64,000 bases of DNA from Mactromeris polynyma (taxonomy: Eukaryota > Mollusca > Bivalvia > Venerida > Mactridae), in contig JASFXZ010000027.1 of NCBI GenBank assembly GCA_032209605.1, positions 9,443,372 through 9,507,371 on the forward strand. The letters are read 5' to 3'. Positions within the stretch are counted from its first letter, which is position 1. Every line of letters starts with the position of its first letter. This document shows, in pieces, positions 37,073-49,000 of this stretch. The position numbers and the translations under genes were made by a program. The notes under the pieces are model-generated. The model worked only from the letters and a program-made list of their open reading frames with translations, made no database searches and had not been told where the DNA came from.

Positions 37073-40000
37073 ATGGATGATGACAGTCATACACATGTCC
37101 TTGACGGAAGCCAGCAAAACTTAAATGATCTACAGAGTTACCTGGTAAACTTCAACAAGGAGATAGGTGTGCATGGAGAGGTGCCAGCGTTCAGCGTCTC
37201 ACAGATAATTAGTCAAACATCGCAGCCCGTTTTTGTGACCGTTCCAGGTAAATAATATTGAATTTAGATTGATCAATTTGTGTAATGCACAGGTTCTTGA
37301 AACAAACTATTTGTATGTTCTATCTAGCCTATTTACTAATATATCAGGCATGAGAATTTCCCTTGGTTTTGATGCTCGCAGGGGCAGTTTTTGAGACAAT
37401 TTAAGCCATCTTAGATGTTTCAAAGCCAGGTGCTTCAGCCCCTAGACCCCTTGCCGAAAATTGCTGATTTTGAAATTTTGCATTCTCATGCCTGATATAT
37501 AAAAATATTATAGTAAATAAGCCATATATATAGAACATTAAAATAGTTTGTTTCAAGTACCTGTGGTGTAATGTCTTTCAGAACAGAAAAATGAGGTGAG
37601 TGACCTACTGCTAAGAAAGTGTGGGTCCATTATTTGCTACTTAATGTTATATTTAGTATCAATTTTAACTATGATGATCAAGTATAGTCAAATAAGGGAA
37701 CTTATTACATGTACTGATTTTGCATTTGCATACGATTCAGTGCAAATTTATCATTGACATGCAATGGACACATTTGAGAGTACTGCATATATCTATTGAA
37801 CCATACTTGTTCTATCAGGATGCTAGTAAAGGAATATGGACTTTATTAATAAATGATTGTAGGCTATCTGACGGGTACTGGTGTAAGGATTGAAACTCAT
37901 ATTTCAATAATATTGATCTGAAACACAATTTTAGCTGATATAGATAGTTCCTACAGAGGCAGTTTGCTGTGTACTGAAAGTAATATTTCGATCCTATTTT
38001 ACAGTTTCATCAGAAACCTCGACACCCGACGAAGAACAACTTCCTGTTATATCTGGAATGAAAGATGCCACTAAAACACCAGACATGAATAGCACAGTGA
38101 ATTCAGGAGACACTGATGGCGATAATGGGGAAGCTGAACATACAATCTATGCTGAAATTGATGAAAAACATTCACCATTAGGTAACTTTTTGTCAGCAAT
38201 TTATTAAATCAGTATTGGAATCTTTACTGTTATTTTGTACAGAAAAGTTTATGTAGATTACTAATAAACTGTGGATATTTCTCTAAACCTATTTAGCAAG
38301 GCAATGCTATATATATGGGGCCGAACTTCCTTTTTATCTTTAGGAGATTGTCTCGATATTTCTCCCTTTATTCCTTCTAGAGTTCTCTCCCTTTATCCTT
38401 TCTAGACAGGGCTCTAGAAATCCACTAGCCCAATGTCCCGGACAAGTCTAATTACCAATTCGGGCTACCAACAGTTGAGTTGAAGTTAGTCCTAGACAAG
38501 TCTGTTTTAAAAGGCCTGGACTGTCACTCAATGCTATAGAAATGACCGCCACAATATGGAAATAACAAATATTAACAGTGATCACCTAATAGTTGTTGAA
38601 TGTGCCTAGCCAGTTAGATCATGGTGACATATCTCTTGTGTTGAACCTGACCAGCTTTCTAATAATGCATGACCCTGTTTATTGGGTCTACTTAACAGTT
38701 AATCTGTACCTCATTTTATTATGTGGGGTCAAAAAGTAGGTCACAATGTCAAATCATTAAAAATCCTCTTGGACACTCTTGAGGTTAACATGGCAATGTA
38801 CTCGGGTAAGCAATATAGGGCCATCATGGCCCTCTTGATATCAATACAAGGGTTGTCCGGAAAGTTCGTAGACACATACTGTCACTGGCTTAATAATCAT
38901 TTAAAAAAGAAGAAACATCATTCTAGGTATGCACGCATGTATTATGGGGTATACAATCAATCAACCATTTTCGTTCACAAATTATACAATTACAGCAGTT
39001 TTTGTATAGTTATACATGTATAAGAAACAGTGGAGCACGTCACAACGTATTTATACATGACACAAAGACCGTCAATCTGTCAGCATTTTACTCTTTCTCA
39101 AAATATTCACCATTGCATTTTATCTGCCTATCTACCCTTTTATTATGCCAGTCACTCTCAATTCAGGAAATTTGTGTGATGTTCATTTTTAATACAAGGC
39201 CGTTAAAATCATAACAACATGACGTCTGTAGTGTCAAGTATTTTTTATTAACATTGCTGCTATTTTTATGTAATAATGACTCATTTGAACAACTGTACTA
39301 GATCGGATAAAAGCTCTTATTTAAGGGTGCTCCAGTTAAACCCATATGAGGTTGCTATGGAAACAATAACACAGGTACCGTTGTCATAATTACAAAACTA
39401 ATTTAACTCAATGAAAAAGTGAAGATTAAAGAATTGTGTGATGTAAAGCTAAGCATTGTAATAGCCTGTGTAAGGAAACAATAAAGGCTGTCTACGAACT
39501 TTCAGGACAACCCTCGTACGTGTCAAAACAGAAACAGTAAAACCTCACTTAAATACCACCTAAATAATAAGACCACTTCAAAATTAAGAACATAATTTTC
39601 AAGTTTATTTTCACTGTTTGCCCTTTAAGTCAACCTCAATATTAGGACCACCTCAATAAGAAGACCAGTTTCAAAGGGTACCAAAGGTGGCCGTATTATT
39701 GAGGTTTTACTGTATATCGTAATGAAATATTTGGAATCTACAGCTTTTTTGTCATGTATAAAAAGAAAACATTTGCACTACTATGAGGTTTACTTATCTC
39801 ATTATATGTTGTTGTCAGTTGTGTGAGTACTATCACTTGTTTCCTATTAATTTACTCAATACGTTTTGAGTAAATGCAGTTGTCAATGATATTACTTATT
39901 CTTTTTTAATTGAAATAAAGTGCTGAAGGATGAACATTGCAGTTACTTCCCTTGTTGTGAATGGCTAGTGTTTTATTTTTAGATGATCATCCATGGATTG

Positions 40001-43000
40001 GCTCCCTAATTGATGATTTAAGCAAAAAAATCCTTTACACCGTTGCAGTGTATGCAAATGTCTGTCTTGCTAATTATTTCAAGGTAGATGAGGATAATTT
40101 GTTATGTGATTTACATGAAATAAATTCCCAATATGATTGCACTTCTGCATTTTGGTTTCATTTTGCTCTCTTTATTCTAGGATCAGTTGTAGTTGATTCA
40201 CAAATTGATAGCTTAGAACCAGGAAGAATCCAGTTGCAAGAATTGAACTTAGATCAGCTTGGATTGCAGACTGGCATTGCTGTATCGGATGGTATGGTTT
40301 GAAGTTTTTATTCTAAAATTTTCATATAGCAAGATACGTTTTGAGGGTTGTAGATTTACATGAAGCAGTATATGTCTCAAGGTGTGGTGCTCTACCATTG
40401 TAACAGCTGTTTTACACAGACTGTGTTACAATAGCTTTTTGTGCCTAGCCTACGACTTATACCTACAGTATGTGTTGGTATGCAGTCTGGATTTGTAAGA
40501 ATTTATTGGAATTGGGTTCCTTATATACTCTAGTTGTTTTTTTAGCCAAAAACTAGATTTGTATTCAGTGTTTGAAAAATGTGCTACACTACTGTCATAT
40601 CTAACATAACGCTGTGTCTAAGTTTGCTTAGTGTTTTCTGTACTCTCGCATTCCATATTTGACTTTTTATCAATTTTGTTATTTTCAGGTATGGTGATGT
40701 TACCTATGGGAGATGCCTCCAATATACTTGCACCAACTTCCGATCACAAACTTACCCAAGTCCAGATTGTTACTATCAATGGTCAACCTACTCTACAACT
40801 TGTTGGTGATCCAAGTATGCTACATCAACAACTCAGTGGTGTGACTGGTTTGTACATTAATGGTATAACTCCTTCTGATTCATAACTGGTCTGATATTCG
40901 AGTTAAATTATGGAAAAAAACTTTTAAAACAGTCATGAGAAAATACTACTAATGCGGTTGTCTTGATTTGAGGTGGTTGTTAAGTGAGGGCTGACTGGAT
41001 TTGTTTATTTACAGGTGTAACAGAATCTCAGACATTACCATCAATTGTGCCAACATCATCTATACAGACATTGATTGATAGTACATCACCTGTTGCAGTT
41101 TTATCATCAGCTGACACTTCCAATTCTGTAGCTGTGTTATCGTCGGTGGCTGCTACTCGAGGGCAGTCATCCCAACTACAGAATATTCAAATACCTTCCT
41201 CAGTAAGTGACAGAAAATTAAACCATGCTTCACTTTGTCGTCAACTTTTATTGTTGTAGCTTGCTATCATAAACGCTGATTTGTTTTGTTTTATTCTATT
41301 CATATATTTCTATTAATTCAACCCTGACAACGTCATTATTTCAATGACTTTAGGAACAGACATGGCGTATATGTCAATTGAATAAAGAACAAATAGAATT
41401 CGTGATTTTTACAAAAAATAAATTCATTGCTAGCCTATTTTTAGCCATTGGCTATTAAAACTCTTAAAATAGCCTATTTTGTAGTAAAATTGCTCAAGTT
41501 CACAAATTAATTAGGGATGGAAATGATTAACCGTTTAACCGTTCAAACATGCGGTAATCGGTTGGTAAAGTCACTAACCGGTTAATCGTTATATTTTTAA
41601 GAAAATCTCTTATTTTTCATTCTGGAACAAAAACGAAAACACTCCCTGAAAGGTGTGAAACCGCCGCTTAAGGTGGCAAAATTAATAAGCTGACAGTTTG
41701 ACACGTATGCGTTTGCTACACATATTTAATGAAAAGGCCAGCTAACTGCCTCCCACGACAGCTGGAAAACCTGTCCGGGTGTTCGAGAATTTAGGCATAT
41801 TTAAATAGACAAATTTATAATGTTGTTATGGTACTAAACTTTGTGTATTAACATAGTTGTAATTCGAAAAGAGTGTAACTGTCGGTTAAGTTAAATGTGA
41901 TTTGGAATACTTATCATGCATCTTACTATAATGTTTGAAATAAAAAATGATGTTTTCTTAAATGAACTGACATTGTTTTTATAAATTATGTTCAATACTT
42001 AGCAGAAATTTAACATTATCTGAACTAGTACTAACGTCAGAATATACGTCTTGTTACCGGTGTCATGGTAAAAATATAAACGGCAAAATACGAAACATGT
42101 AATGTATATCATGTCCGGTTAACCGTTCGGAAGATTAAACGGTTAACCGGTTAGCAAAAAAACTGAATATTGACATCCCTAAAATTAATCACACATCAAA
42201 TATGGCTACCAACTTTTGCAACAAACACCAGCCTTGCATTGTCATGGTATAAACTATTTGACTTGAAGATAAATGTATGTATTTACAGGAGACACAACTG
42301 GTATTACAAGAACACACGGATAGTTCCCAGCCACAGGTACTGGCTCTGTCATACAACGATATCACTACAGCTTCTGGTGATGCCACACTCAGTCACGACC
42401 AGGACACTATTGGTTTACTCAAGAAAAGTACAGGTAAGCAATTAGTCCTGAGACAGATGACTGTGCTGTAACAATGATGAAGTAGTGAAGTAAAGGGTCT
42501 TACATGAGTGGTCAATTTTTATTGAATTTATTAAACGAGTCTTCTAAAAATGATAAAAACGAGGCTTTGTCGTTTAGGAAGAGTATTCATCACTAACTTT
42601 TCATATATTGTCAAGACAGAATTAGTCTTCCCCATATAAGAAAGCATAATTGAATTTTTAAGTGGTAATTGTTGACAAAATCTTTATAATACTTTCAGGA
42701 GGATACCAGTCTGTTGCTTTATTACCTACTGGAGATGGTAACCAAGATGGAGAAGTGAACTATGTTCTTATTGTTAATCCTGTTGGAGATAAAACCAACA
42801 TACAAGGTCCAGTCTATGACTTCGGTGACAATTTTACTGGTGAAATTGTGGAGGAAATGACGGACGAGACTGGAGCGACTCAACGACTTGTGAAAATTAA
42901 TCAACTTCTGTCAGGAAACCAGATACATAATCGTGAGATGCATGTAGATCATCTATCCTGTACACACTGTGATTACACAAGTACAAAAAAGTTAGTATAT

Positions 43001-46000
43001 GTTTAAAGGCTCTTAAATAAACGCACCTTTGTGTTGATAGAAAGCTTGATTAGTATGGAAAACTTGTTATGCTTCTCCGGTTGATTGTGTTTAATTGATT
43101 ATAACTTAATTGTTTTACACAGAATGTGAAACAAGTTATTACATCTTAAAGTAATTTGCTTTCTATGACAGCTTCTCGGGTTCTGGGAGGTACCGGTATG
43201 TCATATAGGGATTGTGAAGACCACAGAAGAGTTCAGTCCTTTGTAAAATTCACACCCATGATTTTCTATTCAGCAGTTTGTCACCCTACCAGTATACGAA
43301 TATACCTCCCTGAAATAGTCTATCCTTTGTCTTATTCACAAGATTTATTATCACCAGAAATGTGATTGTCTCCCTTTTTCATCTTGTTTGATTAATGCAC
43401 TATTGTTTTAAATTGTCCATTCTTAATGTCTACATTTTATATTTTTAACCATGTTCCCTCTCTACTCCCCCATTGTTTTATTTCAGGTATTTACTGTCCA
43501 GACACATGAAGTCTCATTGTGATGATAGACCTCATAAATGTGGTTTATGTAACAAGGGTTTTAAATCAATGTCTTCCTTACAAAATCACCTCAACACTCA
43601 TACAGGGGTTCGTCCACATAAATGTCGCCTGTGTGAATCTGCCTTCACTACATCTGGGGAACTCATAAGGCATATCAGGTTAGTGTTGGTTGTATGGGAA
43701 ACATTATTTTTATTACAATTCTAATATGATTTTATTTACTTTATTCATTGAGCATTAATCTTCCATTTTTCACAATATCAAAACATAATCACTGATTCAA
43801 GATGAAACAAAATCGTTTTAGATTAACACACACCTTAAGTTTAGGTTAAATTTACATTGCATTCTATAGAAATGGTTCTGAAATCAGTTTGGTTTCCTGA
43901 ATAGAGGGTAATGCAGGGAGTTTGTTTATTTGAAAAAAGAAGAATGGAATTCATGACAAAGAAAATTGTTCGGTTTGGACGGTTTTCTGATTTTCAGGGG
44001 TTCTTGGTTTGCAGGGATTCCACTGTAGTGTTTCTGTCCTAGGCATGTGTGTTTACATCTAGACAAATACAAGTGAGTTATATATTTACAGATACAAACA
44101 CACGTTTGAGAAACCACACAAATGTACAGAGTGTGAGTATGCCAGTGTAGAATTAAGTAAGCTGAAACGTCACATGCGTTCTCACACAGGGGAACGACCA
44201 TATGCCTGTTGTTATTGTAACTATGCATCCCCAGATACGTACAAGTTAAAGCGACATCTACGAATACACACCGGAGAAAAACCATACGAATGTGATGTAT
44301 GTCATGCAAAATTCACCCAAAGTAACAGTTTGAAAGGTAATATTATTGAATCTTCAGTACTTCAAAGACTTTAATTATTTGAAATATGTTATAGGTATAC
44401 TGTCATGAGGACACGGCCATAATAACCATAATAGATAATAATAAAGGCAGTTGCATTCAAGACTTGTACTGGCAGTTAGCATATGTCTTCTATGGCATTC
44501 TTAATTGTACATAATCATGTGGATAAATATTTAAACTACGATTCTGATACCTGGTTGTTATACTTATGTACAAGCAAATAAGGATGTATTGAAAACTATT
44601 CATATTTGTTGTTCATAATCATTTTAAATTCTTCATAAAAATATTTATGTGCAATGTGACTATTTCAGCTCACAAGCTCATACACAGTGGAAATAAGCCG
44701 GTATTTAAATGCACTTTATGCCCTGCAACTTGTGGAAGAAAAACTGACTTGAAAATTCATATGCAAAAGCTTCATAGTACCGATCAAACGTTAGTGTGTA
44801 AAAAATGTGGGGAGACATTCTCAGATCGGTATACATTGAAAGTACACTTCAAATTGCATGAAGGTGAGAAGTGTTTTAAATGTGTTGAATGCGACTACTC
44901 GGCGACTTCACAGCGACACGTCGATACACATATGATGATTCATTCTGGCCTTAAGCCATTTGAGTGTGAAGATTGTGATTTGGCATTTCGCCAGAAAAAG
45001 TTACTCAAACAACACCGGAATATTTATCATAATCCTAACTATGTATGTTCTGATGAGAAGATTGATGGGCAAGAGTGCAAAGCGTGTGTGAAATTATTTA
45101 TCCAGAAAAATACTCACCAAAACTCTGAACAGTCAAATGAAAACCAAGATGAAATGGGCACGACGTTGAATGAGGCGCACACGTGTGGAGGTTGTCTTAA
45201 ATCTCTTGTTGATACAATCACTCCACTGACAGCAGATCAGTTAATAGAAAATAGTTTACTCGCGGATATGAAAGAAGGGAAACTTGGCACTTCGCCAAAA
45301 GTTGTTGTAGTACATCCAGATGGCAGAGTGGAGGAAGTGACTGCTAAATTGCAAAGTTTGAGTCAAACCAAACCAATGGATGAATTCCTGGAATCACTTG
45401 GGGTGTCGCCAGAAAGTCATTTTGGTAAGTCTGGTCTGTACATGATGGAGAGAGTCAGTTCTAATGTAGCTTCCTTGGCTGCCACTCCTGCAAAATCATG
45501 GTAGCAATATAAAAGGCCCCTAGTTTGTTAGTAACTTAGTAAGTGTTGTTTAGTCTGTATGGCATGTTACGTTTGAACAATATCGTTATACCAATGTATG
45601 GCAAGTATGAGGCTCTCCTTAAAAAATTATTTGTTTGGCATAACCATGCCCAGCAAAGTTTAGGTAGATAGGTAAGTAGGTTATAGCATAGCATAGCTAC
45701 TGAATTATGAGAGTTTTTAAATGTAGATTTGGTTGGCAGGTTAATACGGCTGTATGTTGTGACAGACCAAGTATGGTCTGTGTAGTTTAGAAAGTAAAAT
45801 GAGTTCAGAATTGAGTGTCTTTAATAGCTATGTTTCATATACCCAGCAATGATATAGCGGGAGTATGTAAAACAATCTAACATGTATACAGTAAAAGTTG
45901 AGCATGCAGGTTCAGTGTTAGGCATGTGTGGATATTGCTACTGCTCAGTGCGTGAAAACTTGCTTCACAAAGTATGAAAATGAAAGATATATCTAGTGAG

Positions 46001-49000
46001 CCATATATCTTGGTACAACACTGTAATATATTGTATACTGATCCTATATCTGTATTTCAGATGTTTGTGTGACTGAAGTACAGGCTCTTGTTGGTGGAAA
46101 GGATAATCTCCAATTTGTTAAAGACTGCAAAGATGTAACTTGTCATAGTGGTAAGTTTCTACTCAAATATTTGCCACATACTTTAAAGGTGCTATAGTCG
46201 TATTTCTTACAATATTATAAACATAACTATTGGTTCATGGAATTCTTTCACCTTAACACATGGCTAGATCCTCAAATTATGTAAAATTGTAATCTTAATC
46301 TTCATCATAAATGGTTTCCATAGAGTTTGTTACATGTGTAAAAGAGAGAGAATAAGTTGCTACATGGAACGCCACATACATAAGACAGTACCTCCCCATG
46401 CAGACCTCCAGGAAAACGGCAATCCATAAAACATAAAGCACTTGATAAGGTTAAAGGGTACATAAGTTAGGGAACAGAGACGCAAGGAATGGCCTGGGAG
46501 ACCATAAGGAATAACTAGGAGAATCAACGAGGACAGTGAAGGAGGGGGGGGGGGAATTAATGGATGGAAAAGATCACGGGACAAGTCAAGACAGCTGGCA
46601 ACAATAGGCTGAAACTAGGCAGGAAATAACCTGAACACTATATGAAGTGAAAGAATTGCACAGGGCAATAACCATACTGCAAAATACAGCCTTGGAACTG
46701 TCAGTAAAAATACTTGGGGTTTAAATCGATTTAACAGCTAGCTAATCGCTATATGGTCATTGATTTCCAACAATTATACATTAATTGACTAAATAGGCAG
46801 TAACTAATCATTACAAGGCTCACAGGGAAGGCTGGGTTTGCCCAACTGTGTTGCCCTTTAAATAAAGTCGTTATTACTATTATTATTATTAAAAGCAATT
46901 ATCAATTACGTTCATAATACTGTTATTAATCCAGCACAAGGAACAAGCAGCTTTATACTGACCTCGCTCCCAGTATTTAAATTTTTAATATCAGAATGTA
47001 AAATAACCTTATAATATCAAATTAATAATTTAAAGTAAAGTCAACTTGATAATGTAGTTAATAATTAAACCATTCTTAGATACTAGTGATAGGGAAATGG
47101 AATTTAAAACAAATAGAAATATGTCGATTAAGAAAACTAAAACAAAAACACAAAAATACGACTGTACCCAATGAATATTAAAATGAGTTATGAAACAGCA
47201 TTATAGAGAGAAACGTTTTCTTGGTAGTGCCAAATGACGTCATATGTATAATAAAATGTTGTAAGTTGTAGTAAGTGTCGAGGTTTAGCTCCCCTGTGTA
47301 ATTTTGGCAAGCACTAAATCCCTGTACTAACCGTTAACTTTTAAATATTTGATAGTTTTCAGGAATTATTTCCCTTTCCCCACTCACATTAAGAAATTGA
47401 GGAGTATAAGAGTACTTTACTGAAATAATATGATTAATATTTACGCATCTTTAGGGGGGGGGGATAATATTTGTCAAGCATTTTTCCTATTATTGTGTAT
47501 ATGTTTTAGATATAAACAATTCCATTGGAAGTCAGTCTGGACTTGAGACAAACAATTTCAATGTAGTAAACATTGTCCCGGAGTTAGAGATCAATGCAGA
47601 CCAGACGAAGGAAGAGAGTACTCAAGCTAGTTTCGACTCTGATGAGGATATTAAGAAGGTGAAGATTCTTTCACAGGAGCAGTTTTTACAGCTGGCTCAG
47701 GAATCAGGAACCGATTCACCAGGTATGTTACCAAAACATGTATAAGTTTCATAGGTGAGGCATAGCGATAGTGGTCCATTTGGTAGGCCACCTGAGTCTT
47801 GATGTGGCAGTCATTTGTTCAAATCTTGCAATGGGGGGAAATCTTCAGGGATACTCATGTTCGAGTGTTCATGACATTCTGACTGTGTGAATGTTTTAGT
47901 TAGTTAAATGCCTATACATATCCTCAACATACGAGAGGAAAATGTTTGTGCTTTCTGGCAAAAATTGGATTTAATTATTATACATGTCGGATATATGATA
48001 AGTGTACCTTTAGTTAATCAGTTATGATTTCTTTACTTAATTGCATTATGATTAATCCTCCTGCCCCTAATACAGACAACAACCCTGTCCATGAACATTC
48101 TCTGTCATTTAGCACCAAGTTACTGTTAAAAGTATGCTTGTATGCCAATGTCACAAATGAGTCATTTTACCCTATAATGGTTAATACTTTGTATTACACA
48201 AACCATATTCAGCATGCCTCAATAGTGATTGCTGAATACTTTGTATTACACAAACCATATTCAGCATGCCTCAATAGTGATTGCTGAATACTTTGTATTA
48301 CACAAACCATATTCAGCATGCCTCAATAGTGATTGCTGAATACTTTGTATTACACAAACCATATTCAGCATGCCTCAATAGTGATTGCTGAATACTTTGT
48401 ATTACACAAACCATATTCAGCATGCCTCAATAGTGATTGCTGAATACTTTGTATTACACAAACCATATTCAGCATGCCTCAATAGTGATTGCTGAATACT
48501 TTGTATTACACAAACCATATTCAGCATGCCTCAATAGTGATTGCTGAATACTTTGTATTACACAAACCATGTTCAGCATGCCTCAATAGTGATTGCTGAA
48601 TACTTTGTATTACACAAACCATGTTCAGCATGCCTCAATAGTGATTGCTGAATACTTTGTTCTATTGCTGGGCTTTTAAAGCCTTAGTTACGTTCTACTC
48701 CTATTATACCATATTTTGGTGAATATGTTGTTCCACTGTGCTAATAAGTGGTAATAAACAATAGTATGTGTTCTTGTTATCACATTATTGGTGGCTGGTG
48801 AGGTGGTAAAGTGATCAATTTAAATGTGTATAGTGCTGTTTTATAGACTGCAAACACATGAATATATTATGCGGTCCATTACATTTTAAAATAGGTATAT
48901 ATTTTTTCCATGTAAAAAAACCATGATTATTTTGTGATAGAAGAATAAACCAAACAGCTACTTCAGTTTATGCACAAGTGCATTTACTTACCTTATTTGA

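Noticed and set aside
37582..37595. 14-nt microexon (CAG|AACAGAAAAATGAG|GTGAGT) in the CTCF-like gene
   Set aside because: Including it shifts the next exon into a frame with an early stop, whereas direct joining of exons 1 and 2 keeps phase.
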